Counted from the first letter of the stretch, positions 1 through 7,986 are shown. The stretch: DNA of 64,000 bases from Alphaproteobacteria bacterium (GCA_041396705.1 JAWKYB010000020.1:22267-86266), one strand, 5' to 3'. Program-made: numbers and translations. The notes: generated by a model not told the origin, from the sequence alone.

Positions 1-1
1 G

Positions 2-295
2 ACCTCGGCCAACCAGGAGAACATGCGCGGCGCGGCCGCCATGATCCTGCCGCCGCGCGCGTCGCTGCTGAACGACCCGGACCTCGCGGCGAACAACCGA
101 CACTATGCGGCGGCGCTGGCGTCGCTCCAGGTCGGCGAAGCCTTCCCGCGCCTGCCCGAGTTCTACGAGGTCGGCGAGTTCATCACCCGCCGGGTGCTCC
201 AGGCCCTGACCGACGAGATGTCGGTGCAGGAGGCGCTCGACGCCGCCGCGAAGGAGACCGAGGAGCTGCTGGCCAGCCGCGGCTACTACCAGTAA
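2..295 (+). CDS. ABC transporter solute-binding protein, C-terminal end (partial)
   Basis: The frame is open from the left edge and ends at a TAA, so only the last ~97 residues are present. The fragment has the helical C-terminus typical of family-1 extracellular sugar-binding proteins, ending in an amphipathic stretch of the form ALDAAAKETEELL. It lies 54 bases upstream of two MalF/MalG-type permeases on the same strand, which is the usual order of CUT1 systems (binding protein, permease, permease). The assignment rests mostly on this context. The substrate cannot be read from the fragment, and the signal peptide and start are outside the window. Confidence 0.75.
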   Translation, partial: TSANQENMRGAAAMILPPRASLLNDPDLAANNRHYAAALASLQVGEAFPRLPEFYEVGEFITRRVLQALTDEMSVQEALDAAAKETEELLASRGYYQ

Positions 296-349
296 TCCGG
301 CCGGACAGCTCGATCCCAGGACGGGCCCCAGGACGGGGCGGGGAACGCG

Positions 350-1219
350 ATGCAACTGCAGCGCCGCCTGTGGCTGTTCCTCGTCCCGAGCCTGCTGGTC
401 CTCACCGCCGTCCTGCTCTGGCCGCTCGCCTACGCCTTCTGGCTGAGCCTGCACAACTACTACCTGGGCAACGCGGTCAAGACCTGGGTCGGCCTGGACA
501 ACTACATCACGCTCCTCGGCGAGGAGCGGTTCTGGGCCACGCTCTACCGAACGGTGGTGATCGTCGGCTGTGCGGTGACGCTGGAGTTCGTGGTCGGCCT
601 ATTGGTCGCCTATGCGCTGTACAAGCTGCGCCACGGGACCAAAACCTTCAGCCTGCTGCTGTTCCTGCCGCATATCGTGACCCCGGTGGTGGCGGCGCTG
701 TTCCTGCGCTGGATCTTCATGGGCCGGTGGGGGCTTCTCGACGGCATCCTGATCAGCCTCGGCATCTTTCCGCCGGATTGGCTCGGCGATCCCCACTTCG
801 CGCGGCTCACAGTGGTCCTTGCCGACGCCTGGCAGTTCACGCCGTTCATGATCCTGGTGCTCTATGCCGGGCTCAACACCGTCGACAAGAGCCAGATCGA
901 GTCCGCACAGATGGACGGGGCGGGCAACTGGCGCCTGCTGACCGAGGTGATGCTGCCGGCGATCCGGCCGCTGATCTTCTTCGTGCTCGCCGTGCGGACG
1001 ATGGATGCGTTCCGCTTCTTCGACTCGATCTATGTCATGACCGCCGGCGGCCCCGGCACCGCCACGGAAACCATCACGCTGTACACCTACGCGCTCGCCT
1101 TCCGCGTGCTCGAGGTCGGCAAGGCGTCGGCGCTGGGCGTGCTGACGCTGCTGATCGTGGCCGGGCTGGTGGCGCTGATGATCGCCGTGCTCTACCGCAA
1201 GGAACGGGGGGCGTTCTGA
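350..1219 (+). CDS. CUT1-type sugar ABC transporter permease (MalF/UgpA-like)
   Basis: Inner-membrane permease of a carbohydrate-type ABC importer, 289 residues with about six predicted membrane helices (first at ~9-30). The cytoplasmic EAA loop that docks the ATPase is visible at about residues 183-206 (ESAQMDGAGNWRLL then MLPAIRP). Length and the N-terminal LFLVPSLLVL stretch are normal for the MalF/UgpA group. The stop overlaps the start of the next permease by one base (TGATG), so the two are translationally coupled. The ATPase subunit is not in the window and may lie to the left. The substrate is unknown. The tandem dioxygenases downstream hint that the imported compound may be oxidised on arrival, but this is inference. 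Confidence 0.93.
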   Translation: MQLQRRLWLFLVPSLLVLTAVLLWPLAYAFWLSLHNYYLGNAVKTWVGLDNYITLLGEERFWATLYRTVVIVGCAVTLEFVVGLLVAYALYKLRHGTKTFSLLLFLPHIVTPVVAALFLRWIFMGRWGLLDGILISLGIFPPDWLGDPHFARLTVVLADAWQFTPFMILVLYAGLNTVDKSQIESAQMDGAGNWRLLTEVMLPAIRPLIFFVLAVRTMDAFRFFDSIYVMTAGGPGTATETITLYTYALAFRVLEVGKASALGVLTLLIVAGLVALMIAVLYRKERGAF

Positions 1220-2043
1220 TGAACAGCCGCGCCAGCACCCAGGTGGTTCTGTTCCTCGGGCTCGCCGTGTTCACGGCGATCAACCTGACGCCGATCATCT
1301 GGGCCTTCCTCACCTCCATCAAGCTGCCGGTCGACGCCTTCGCCGTGCCGCCGCGGCTGTTCTTCGAGCCCACCTTCGCGTTCCACGAGCAGGTCTGGGT
1401 GGAGAAGGACTTCTGGAAGTTCCTGATCAACAGCGTGGTGATCTCGGTCGCGACCGTGCTGATCTCCGTGCCCATCGGCACGATGGCCGCCTACGCCCTG
1501 TCGCGGATGCGCAACGTCTCGACCCGCGGGCTGCTGTTCGGGCTGCTGGCGATCCGCATGTTCCCGCACATCCTGCTGGCGATCCCGTTCTTCGTGCTCG
1601 CCACCTTCGTCGACCTGATCGACACCTACGGCGTCATGGTGCTGGCGCTGGTCGCGATCAACCAGCCGTTCACGATCTGGCTGATGCGCAGCTTCTTCGT
1701 CGACGTCCCGATCGAGCTCGACGAGGCGGCCGTGATCGACGGCGCCAACCTGTGGCAGGTGTTCACCCGCGTCGTCGTGCCGGTGGTCCGTCCCGGGCTG
1801 TGGGTGACGTCGCTGTTCAGCATGCTGCTGGCCTACAACGAGTTCCTGTTCGCGCTGGTGCTGACCGGCCCGGACACCAAGACCCTGCCGGTGGCGATCG
1901 CCGAGTATGGCGGCGAGGACATCAACTACTGGTCGCTGTCGGCGGCGGCGGCCATCGGCATCATGCTGCCGATCGTCGCCTTCATGATGCTGTTGCAGCG
2001 CCACCTCGTCCGTGGCATCGCCTTCGGTGCGGTGAAGGGGTGA
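1219..2043 (+). CDS. CUT1-type sugar ABC transporter permease (MalG/UgpE-like)
   Basis: Second inner-membrane permease of the same importer, 274 residues. The start is the ATG that shares its A with the upstream TGA. The frame is open further upstream only as a shadow of the first permease. About six membrane helices are visible, and the EAA loop lies at about residues 164-191 (ELDEAAVIDGANLWQVF, then VVPVV). The MalG-type IxPxxWAF start and the NEFLFAL segment fit the family. It forms a heterodimer with the preceding permease. The next gene, a TauD-like dioxygenase, begins 28 bases downstream and is probably co-transcribed. Confidence 0.94.
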   Translation: MNSRASTQVVLFLGLAVFTAINLTPIIWAFLTSIKLPVDAFAVPPRLFFEPTFAFHEQVWVEKDFWKFLINSVVISVATVLISVPIGTMAAYALSRMRNVSTRGLLFGLLAIRMFPHILLAIPFFVLATFVDLIDTYGVMVLALVAINQPFTIWLMRSFFVDVPIELDEAAVIDGANLWQVFTRVVVPVVRPGLWVTSLFSMLLAYNEFLFALVLTGPDTKTLPVAIAEYGGEDINYWSLSAAAAIGIMLPIVAFMMLLQRHLVRGIAFGAVKG

Positions 2044-2071
2044 GCGCAATGGTCCGGGGAGGGACCGCGCG

Positions 2072-2914
2072 ATGACGTATGACCACATCGGGGTCGCGCC
2101 GATCAGCCCGGCGCTGGGCGCGGAGATCACCGGCGTCGACCTCGGCGCCGATCTCGGCAACGAGGTCTTCTCCGAAATACACCGCGCCTTCGTTGCCCAT
2201 TCGGTGATCTTCTTCCGCGGCCAGACCATCACGCCGGAGCAGCAGATCGCCTTCGCGCGCCGGTTCGGCCCGCTGAGCGAAATCCCGTTCATCACGCCGT
2301 GGGCGGACCATCCTGAGATCGTGCGCGTGATCAAGGAAGCCGACGAGGGCGCAAAGTTCAATTTCGGCGGCAGCTGGCATTCGGACTTCAGTTTCCTGCC
2401 GCGCCCGCCGATGGCGTCGATGCTCTATGCGGTCGAGTTGCCGCCGGTGGGCGGAGACACGCTGTGGGCGAGCATGTACAGCGCGTATGAGCGTCTGTCC
2501 GACGGCATGCGCCGCCTGCTCGACGGCTTGCAGGTGGTCCATAGCGGCCTCGGCGCCTACAAGCGGTCGGAGGACCTGCGGTCGATGAAAACCGTCACCG
2601 ACGCCCGCGCCGAAACCGAGGTGCTGCATCCGGCCGTGCGCACCCATCCGGACAGCGGCCGCAAGGCCCTGTTCATCGACCCGGCCTACAGCAGGCGCTT
2701 CGCCGACATGACCGAGGCGGAAAGCGCGCCGCTGCTGAACTGGCTGCACGAGCAGGCCGTGCAGCCGGAGAACTGCATCCGCTTCCGCTGGACCCCGGGC
2801 ACGCTCGCCATATGGGACAACCGCTGCCTGGAGCACTGGGCACTGAACGACTATGCCGGCCACCGCCGCGAGATGCACCGGATCACCATCGCGGGTGAGC
2901 GGCCGTATCACTGA
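2072..2914 (+). CDS. TauD/TfdA-family Fe(II)/2-oxoglutarate dioxygenase (copy 1)
   Basis: Cytoplasmic non-heme iron oxygenase of 280 residues, the normal TauD length. The iron triad is visible: His103 and Asp105 in SWHSDF, and His255 in LEHWALNDY. The arginine region that binds 2-oxoglutarate follows in HRREMHRI near the C-terminus. The family hydroxylates substrates such as taurine, 2,4-D or alkyl sulfates, coupling this to decarboxylation of 2-oxoglutarate. The substrate here is unknown. The gene follows a sugar-type ABC permease pair at 28 bases, unlike classical tauABCD, whose importer is of the nitrate/sulfonate type. A close paralogue of identical length follows. Confidence 0.92.
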   Translation: MTYDHIGVAPISPALGAEITGVDLGADLGNEVFSEIHRAFVAHSVIFFRGQTITPEQQIAFARRFGPLSEIPFITPWADHPEIVRVIKEADEGAKFNFGGSWHSDFSFLPRPPMASMLYAVELPPVGGDTLWASMYSAYERLSDGMRRLLDGLQVVHSGLGAYKRSEDLRSMKTVTDARAETEVLHPAVRTHPDSGRKALFIDPAYSRRFADMTEAESAPLLNWLHEQAVQPENCIRFRWTPGTLAIWDNRCLEHWALNDYAGHRREMHRITIAGERPYH

Positions 2915-2987
2915 CGAGGCGCGGGGGCGCGTGGCCGGGCGGAGGGGCCCGGCGCCCCGCGTGGAGCGAGAGGGAGGAGTCCGCACG

Positions 2988-3830
2988 ATGCGCTACGACC
3001 ACATTCGGGTGGAGCCGATCAGCCCGGCGCTCGGCGCCGAGATCAGCGGCGTCGATCTGAGCGGGGACCTCGGCAACGAGGTGTTCGCCGAGATCCACCG
3101 CGCCTTCCTGGCCCACTCGGTGATCTTCTTCCGCGGCCAGACGCTGACCCCGGAGCAGCAGATCGCGCTCGCCGGCCGGTTCGGTCCGGTCAGCGAGATT
3201 CCCTTCATCGAGCCCTGGGCCGAGCATCCGCAGATCGTGCGCGTGATCAAGGAGGCCGACGAGGGCGCCAAGTTCAACTTCGGCGGCAACTGGCACACCG
3301 ACTTCAGCTTCCTGCCGCGGCCGCCGATGGCGTCGATGCTCTATGCGGTCGAGCTGCCGCCGGTGGGCGGCGACACGCTGTGGGCCAGCATGTACCTGGG
3401 CTACGAGGCGCTCTCGCCCGGCATGCGCCGCATGCTCGACGGCCTCAACGTCATCCATTCCGGCGCCAAGTCCTACAAGAAGTCGGCCGACCTGCGCTCG
3501 ATGAAGACCGTGACCGACGAGCGCGCCGAGGTCGAGACGGTGCACCCGGCGGTACGCACCCACCCCGATACCGGCCGCAAGGCGCTGTTCACCAACCCCG
3601 GCTACGCCACCCGCTTCGTCGACATGACGGTCGCGGAGAGCGAACCGCTGATGAACTGGCTCAACGAACAGGCGGTACGGCCGGAGAACTGCATCCGATT
3701 CCGCTGGAGCCCGGGCACGCTGGCGCTGTGGGACAACCGCTGCCTGCTGCACTGGGCGCTGAACGACTATGCCGGCTGGCGCCGCGAGATGCACCGCATC
3801 ACGATCGAGGGCGAGCGGCCGTTCCATTGA
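2988..3830 (+). CDS. TauD/TfdA-family Fe(II)/2-oxoglutarate dioxygenase (copy 2)
   Basis: Paralogue of the preceding gene, 280 residues, with the same iron ligands (His103, Asp105 in NWHTDF; His255 in LLHWALNDY). The frame is open further upstream, but the ATG at 2988 aligns exactly with the start of copy 1 and is preceded by a strong GGAGG-like ribosome site at about 2973-2979. Non-conservative differences cluster around residues 160-170 and 205-215, where TauD-family enzymes vary with substrate, so the copies may differ in substrate preference. That is inference. It is the last gene of this operon: a gene on the opposite strand ends 55 bases downstream. Confidence 0.92.
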   Translation: MRYDHIRVEPISPALGAEISGVDLSGDLGNEVFAEIHRAFLAHSVIFFRGQTLTPEQQIALAGRFGPVSEIPFIEPWAEHPQIVRVIKEADEGAKFNFGGNWHTDFSFLPRPPMASMLYAVELPPVGGDTLWASMYLGYEALSPGMRRMLDGLNVIHSGAKSYKKSADLRSMKTVTDERAEVETVHPAVRTHPDTGRKALFTNPGYATRFVDMTVAESEPLMNWLNEQAVRPENCIRFRWSPGTLALWDNRCLLHWALNDYAGWRREMHRITIEGERPFH

Positions 3831-3885
3831 CGGCCGCCGTCGACCGCCGCGATGCCCGGGCGACCCGCCGATGCAAGGGCGGCGC

Positions 3886-4578
3886 CTATTGCGGGTTGCA
3901 GGCGACCCAGCCGCGGAAGGTGAAGCCGGCGTAGAACAGATCGACGCCATGGAAGCCGGCTTCCCTTAGCAGCGCCGCGTCGCGCTGCGGGCTCAGCACC
4001 GGCAGGCGGGCGGCGATGGCGTCGGCGGCGCTCCGTGCCTGCGCGGCCGGCACGCCGGACGCGGCGGCGAAGGCGGCATAGTGGGCGAGCCACGCCGCCT
4101 TGTCGCCTTCGGCCTGCGGGAAGCTGTGATGGGCGACCACCAGCGGCGCGCCGGGCTTCAGCCGGCGGCGCAGGCCAGCCAGCGTTGCCAGGCGCTCCGA
4201 CTCCGGCACGAAGTGCAGGGTCAGCAGGCACGTCGCCCCGTCGAACGGCCGGTGAGGCGCGGTGTCGATCAGGCCCTGGTGCAGGTCGACGCGTTCGGCC
4301 AGCGGGCCGAGCATGCGCGCCGCCAGCGCCAGCATCTCGGCCGACGGGTCGACGCCGACGAAGCGCAAGCCCGGATGCCATTCGGCGAACGCCTTCAGCT
4401 CCAGCCCGCCGCCCGCCCCGAGGACGAGGATGCGGGCATCGCCGCCGCAGCGCTCCGCCAGCAGCAGCGCCGCCATCCGCTGCAGGTCGCGAAAGCCGGG
4501 CACGAGCCGGACCGGCCCCTCGGCATAGCGCGCAACCGCGGCGGGGTCGCTGAACGACGAGACGGGTGAGGCGGACAT
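3886..4578 (-). CDS. Class I SAM-dependent methyltransferase
   Basis: 230-residue cytoplasmic methyltransferase. The SAM-binding glycine motif is LVLGAGGGLE at about residues 52-60, followed by an acidic strand end VGVDPS at ~73-78 and a later LTLHFVP/LKPGAPLVV block typical of small-molecule methyltransferases. No substrate-specific domain is visible. It is convergent with the dioxygenase operon and reads away from the tRNA gene, and its start lies 83 bases beyond the 3' end of the tRNA. It could be transcribed by read-through from the tRNA promoter, but no direct evidence is visible. Confidence 0.85.
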   Translation of the reverse strand: MSASPVSSFSDPAAVARYAEGPVRLVPGFRDLQRMAALLLAERCGGDARILVLGAGGGLELKAFAEWHPGLRFVGVDPSAEMLALAARMLGPLAERVDLHQGLIDTAPHRPFDGATCLLTLHFVPESERLATLAGLRRRLKPGAPLVVAHHSFPQAEGDKAAWLAHYAAFAAASGVPAAQARSAADAIAARLPVLSPQRDAALLREAGFHGVDLFYAGFTFRGWVACNPQ

Positions 4579-4661
4579 GGCATGTCCTCGCCGGCGCGCC
4601 GGTCGATATCGCTACCGACGACCGGCCCGACCGCGCGAGGCGCTGCTTGGTGACGGCGCAG

Positions 4662-4751
<90 letters not shown>

Positions 4752-4796
4752 GCGGGGCACGCGCGGGCCGGGTGACGGCTCGCGGCGCGGTGGCGG

Positions 4797-4825
4797 ACCA
4801 TAGTCAAAGCCCCGGCCGGCCGCAA
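4797..4825 (-). promoter_or_regulatory. Sigma-70-type promoter for tRNA-Ser
   Basis: On the minus strand TTGCGG (4820-4825) is followed after exactly 17 bases by TATGGT (4797-4802). This places the transcription start about 38-40 bases before the tRNA 5' end at 4751. Spacing and both hexamers fit a housekeeping promoter. Confidence 0.7.
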
Positions 4826-4992
4826 GTCCATCCGCTATCGGCTCGCCGGTGCGGGCGCGATGGCAGAAGCGGCGGGATTACCGCGTGTTCGTTTGACTCG
4901 GCCGCGGCCGCGGCGGAGGCTGGGGCCAAGGCGACGGGCCGCTCGGCGGCGTGGGGCGCGCCGACGCGATCCTCTGTCCGGGAGCCGCCGCC

Positions 4993-6246
4993 ATGTCGCA
5001 AGCCCCATCGCCGCAGGGCACCCCTGCATCGCTGTCGTTCACCTTCCACGGCGTCGTCGAGACCGTCGCGACCGAGTTCCCCAACCGCGGTGCCGCCGGC
5101 TTCGGCTTCGCGGAGGGCGAGCACGTCACCGCGACGTTAGCGCTGAGCGGCGCCACCGCGGCGGGGGCGGCAGCCGCCGTCGGCGGCGGCACGGTCTTCG
5201 TGCCCGTCGACCCGGACGAGGTCGCGCTCGACGTGCCGATTCCACGGCGGGTCAACTGGGACGAACGGTTCATCGCCGGCACGTTCGACGAAGCCGACAC
5301 GGCCTTCCTGCCGGACGTGTTCCTGTTCGCGGCCGCGGCGCTCGACCGGCCGCTGGACGGGCTGAAGTTCCTGCTGGCCAACGGCGACCTCGATCCCGAC
5401 GGCCCGAACGGTCGGGTCGACCAGTCGGAATACCGCATCCGCCTGACCGACGACGACGACAACGAGGCGGCGATGAACGGGCTGTGGCTGCCGGACGGGG
5501 TCGCGCTGAACCGGGTCTACGGCACGGCGGACGCCGACATCCTGCGCGGCACCGGCGATCTCAACGCGATCTGGGGCCTGGAAGGCGACGACCAGATCCT
5601 GGTCAAATCCGGCGTCGGCTATGCCTGGGGCGGGTTCGGCGACGACACCATCAAGGGCAACGACGGCGGCGACGTGCTGATCGGCTGGTCCGGCGACGAC
5701 AGGATCCTCGGCCGCCGCGGCGACGACAGCCTGCTGGGCGGCGACGGCAACGACCTGCTGCGCGGCGAGCCGGGCGACGACGTGCTGCGCGGCGGGCGCG
5801 GCGACGACAGCCTGAAGGGCGGCAGCGGCGACGACCTGCTGTTCGGCGACGACGAGGCCGACATCCTGCAGGGCAACGACGGCACCGACAGCCTGGACGG
5901 CGGCTTCGGCGACGACACGATCGACGGCGGCAGCGGCGACGACGTCATCGTCGGCGGCAACGGCGACGACACCCTGGACGGCGGCCCCGGCGACGACCTG
6001 TTCCTGTTCGACGTGCGCAGCGACAACGCCGATACCATCCTGGGATTCCGCACCGGCGCGGGTTCGGACGACGTCGTGCGGATCGCGAACTACGCCGGCG
6101 ACCTGGCCGACCTGTTCGCCGGCGCCTTCGACGGCCCCGACGGCGCGGTGTTCAACCTGCGCGCCGCGCCGGGCTCGTTCGTCGGCCTGACCTTCGTCGG
6201 CCGCGCGGTCGCCGACTTCGACGCCGACGACTTCGTGCTGGTCTGA
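4993..6246 (+). CDS. Secreted RTX (hemolysin-type calcium-binding) repeat protein
   Basis: 417 residues. An upstream in-frame GTG exists, but the ATG at 4993 follows GGAG at 8 bases and is preferred. The first ~190 residues form a globular region with no recognised catalytic motif (an acidic DDDD run occurs near 155). From about residue 200 to 345 there are at least a dozen glycine- and aspartate-rich nonapeptides of the GGxGDDxLx type, which fold as a calcium-bound beta roll. The C-terminal ~70 residues end in DFDADDFVLV, resembling the terminal secretion signals of type I substrates. There is no cleavable signal peptide, as expected. No ABC exporter, membrane fusion protein or TolC gene is nearby. 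Function may be structural or enzymatic; the N-terminal part is unrecognised. Confidence 0.88.
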   Translation: MSQAPSPQGTPASLSFTFHGVVETVATEFPNRGAAGFGFAEGEHVTATLALSGATAAGAAAAVGGGTVFVPVDPDEVALDVPIPRRVNWDERFIAGTFDEADTAFLPDVFLFAAAALDRPLDGLKFLLANGDLDPDGPNGRVDQSEYRIRLTDDDDNEAAMNGLWLPDGVALNRVYGTADADILRGTGDLNAIWGLEGDDQILVKSGVGYAWGGFGDDTIKGNDGGDVLIGWSGDDRILGRRGDDSLLGGDGNDLLRGEPGDDVLRGGRGDDSLKGGSGDDLLFGDDEADILQGNDGTDSLDGGFGDDTIDGGSGDDVIVGGNGDDTLDGGPGDDLFLFDVRSDNADTILGFRTGAGSDDVVRIANYAGDLADLFAGAFDGPDGAVFNLRAAPGSFVGLTFVGRAVADFDADDFVLV

Positions 6247-6267
6247 CCGCGCCGGCCGGCGCCGGGG

Positions 6268-7170
6268 TCAGACGAGGCCGAGCCAGCGCCGCTGCCACGG
6301 CGGCAGGGCGAAGGCCGCGCGATGGACGGCCGGGTCGTAGTGCCGGCCGGTATGGGCGGCAACCGGCTCGGCCAGCGAAGCGCCGTCGCGGCTGTAGAGG
6401 AAGAAGCAGAAGTCGGCGCCGGGGTAGAGCGGCACCTTCTCGCGATAGACCTGCATGTGCGGCAGCAGCCCGGTGCGGCGCATCGCGTTGACCAGGTTCT
6501 CGCCGCCGGCGCTGACCTCCTGCAGGAAGCGGCCGCCGTTGCGGTCGAGGAAAATGCTGTCGGAATCGACGATCACGCCGTGCGGCGCCACCAGCGCGCA
6601 CAGGTCGGCGAGGAAGGCCTCGGTGAACAGGTTGGCCGACGGGCCGACCGGCTCGGTCAGGTCGAGCAGGATCACGTCGTAGATCTCGCCGCGGGCGCGG
6701 GCGTCGCGCACCGGCCCGGCCGCGTCGGCCACGATCAGCTGCACCCGCGGGTCGTCGTAGGCGCCGTTGACGCCAAGATAGCGGTTGGACAGCTCGATCA
6801 CCCGCCGGTCGATCTCGACCATCGTCACGCGGGCGACGAAGTCATGCACCAGCGCCTCGCGCAGCGCGCCGCCGTCGCCGCCGCCGATGATCAGCACCGC
6901 GGCGTCGCGGCGCGCCCGGCCCAGCAGCGGCACGTGCAGCGCCATCTCGTGATAGATGAACTCGTCGGCCTGCGAGGCCTGGATCAGGCCGTCGAGCACG
7001 AGGATCCGGCCATAATCGGCATGTTCGAGGATCTCGATGGCCTGATACGGGCTCTGCTCGCGGTGCAGTCGTCGCACCTCCAGCGAGAGAGCGGCGGGGA
7101 TGGCGTCGCTGCGCTCGCGCCACCAGAAGGGCGGCGACGGCGCCTCGGCGGCTGACGGGTCCTGGGTCAT
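6268..7170 (-). CDS. speE: Spermidine synthase-like polyamine aminopropyltransferase
   Basis: 300 residues, normal for SpeE. The frame is open upstream, but the ATG at 7170 gives the expected N-terminus (FWWRER, then SPYQAIEI). Conserved features: DEFIYHEMALHVPL (residues ~69-82, the substrate gate), GGGDGGALRE (~96-105, binding of decarboxylated SAM), MVEID and LLDLTEPVG. Family members transfer an aminopropyl group from decarboxylated SAM to putrescine. The usual DSxDPxGP motif reads DLTEPVGPS here, so a related polyamine substrate is possible. No speD was seen nearby. It is convergent with the RTX gene. Confidence 0.88.
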   Translation of the reverse strand: MTQDPSAAEAPSPPFWWRERSDAIPAALSLEVRRLHREQSPYQAIEILEHADYGRILVLDGLIQASQADEFIYHEMALHVPLLGRARRDAAVLIIGGGDGGALREALVHDFVARVTMVEIDRRVIELSNRYLGVNGAYDDPRVQLIVADAAGPVRDARARGEIYDVILLDLTEPVGPSANLFTEAFLADLCALVAPHGVIVDSDSIFLDRNGGRFLQEVSAGGENLVNAMRRTGLLPHMQVYREKVPLYPGADFCFFLYSRDGASLAEPVAAHTGRHYDPAVHRAAFALPPWQRRWLGLV

Positions 7171-7613
7171 CGCGCGGTGATAGACCGAGCGGCGCTGCGC
7201 CGCATCAGATTCCTTGCGGCACCACGCGCGAACGCGCCGCGATCGCCCGATGGACGTCGGCACGCCGATCGCACGATCGAGGGAAGACGCCACCCTGCCG
7301 CCCTCATCTTCGGAGTCGCGGTCCGCCGGCCCGGGTCGGAGCAGGTCGGGTCCGCAAGTGAATTATCGACCAGACCGCAAGATTGGATCCTAGATTACAC
7401 AAATAAAATATTGCGAGCGAATAATGAATGCAAAATGAAATGGATTTACTTTGAAAACATCCGGCACGCCCCCTAGCTGAGTGCGGCGAGGCGAGGGCGT
7501 TCTTCCGGTCGCGATCTTGGCGGTCGCCGGCCGGTGCCTGGATCGCCTCTGCAGCAAGGCACGGAATCGGCCGGCAGGCATGCCGGGGCGTGCCGCATCA
7601 CTTGGAGGACGCA
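7171..7613. other. 443-base gene-free region with an AT-rich core
   Basis: No supportable gene. The region lies between the divergent starts of spermidine synthase and the first DUF1344 gene, so promoters for both are expected here. Positions about 7366-7466 are strikingly AT-rich (roughly one third G+C by eye) against ~70 % in the surroundings, with runs such as AAATAAAATATT and GAATAATGAATGC. No clear -35/-10 pair, tRNA or stable hairpin could be picked out. It may be a promoter/curved-DNA region, a binding site for IHF or another nucleoid protein, or a non-coding RNA gene. Confidence 0.5.
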
Positions 7614-7871
7614 ATGATTCGTCAATTCGCACTTCCCGCCGCCTTGGTCGCGCTCGCGGTTTCGGCGCCGCTGGCCCAGGCCGAGGAGGCATCGGGGGTG
7701 GTGATGGCGGTGGATGTCGCCAGCCAGACCCTGACCCTGGAAGACGGCACCGTGTTCCAGCTGCCGGCGGGCTGGAACGACCCGGCCGTGGTGCCCGGTG
7801 CCCTGGTCGCGGTGACATACGAGACCGAAGGCGACGTTCACATGGCCAGCGCGGTCGAGGTCTCCAACTAG
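7614..7871 (+). CDS. Small exported DUF1344-domain protein (copy 1)
   Basis: 85 residues. The ATG at 7614 is preceded by GGAGG at 7604-7608. It has a Sec signal peptide (hydrophobic LPAALVALAVSAPLAQA, cleavage about residue 22), then a ~60-residue beta-rich domain with LTLEDGTVFQLP that matches the DUF1344 family of small periplasmic proteins, whose biochemical role is unknown. A paralogue follows at 8185. Two perfect hairpins lie in the intervening region. The long AT-rich stretch upstream probably contains its promoter. Confidence 0.82.
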   Translation: MIRQFALPAALVALAVSAPLAQAEEASGVVMAVDVASQTLTLEDGTVFQLPAGWNDPAVVPGALVAVTYETEGDVHMASAVEVSN

Positions 7872-7881
7872 GCGGGCCGCA

Positions 7882-7909
7882 GGCGGGCGGAGGGCTCCCT
7901 CCGCCCGCC
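7882..7909 (+). terminator. Perfect 13-bp hairpin after DUF1344 copy 1
   Basis: GGCGGGCGGAGGG (7882-7894) is followed by CT and then its exact complement (7897-7909). It begins 11 bases after the stop codon. There is no U-run, so it would be a stem-only terminator or an mRNA 3' stabiliser. The inner pairs would open to give a realistic loop. Confidence 0.5.
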
Positions 7910-7950
7910 GTGCCGCCGCGGCTGCCATAAATGGCCGCGCCATCACATAG

Positions 7951-7986
7951 CGAAGCGGGCGGAAGGGCAACCTTCCGCCCGCTTCG
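7951..7986 (+). repeat. Perfect 16-bp hairpin with GCAA (GNRA) tetraloop
   Basis: CGAAGCGGGCGGAAGG (7951-7966), loop GCAA (7967-7970), exact complement 7971-7986. The arm shares GCGGGCGGA with the hairpin 60 bases upstream, so the two look like related palindromic units, as in REP/BIME elements. It has no U-run. A GNRA loop on a long stem implies function as RNA. Confidence 0.6.

Larger units (their letters stand above)
2072..3830 (+). repeat. Tandem gene duplication of the TauD-like dioxygenase
   Basis: Two directly repeated 843-base genes separated by 73 bases. The 280-residue products align without gaps and are about 82 % identical by a hand count. Differences are scattered, and the iron ligands and the whole central block around residues 87-136 are conserved in both. 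This is best explained by a local duplication followed by moderate divergence. Confidence 0.9.

Noticed and set aside
370..1218. N-terminal extension of the second sugar permease
   Set aside because: The extension reads out of frame through the first permease. The ATG at 1219 in the TGATG overlap is the family-consistent start.
5630..6000. Short periodic repeats that might suggest a CRISPR or satellite
   Set aside because: They are the codons of RTX nonapeptides (27-base period) in a continuous reading frame, with no identical repeats separated by unique spacers.
4860..6491. Long Arg/Pro-rich open frame overlapping the RTX gene
   Set aside because: It is out of frame with clear RTX repeats and has only arginine-rich low-complexity sequence.
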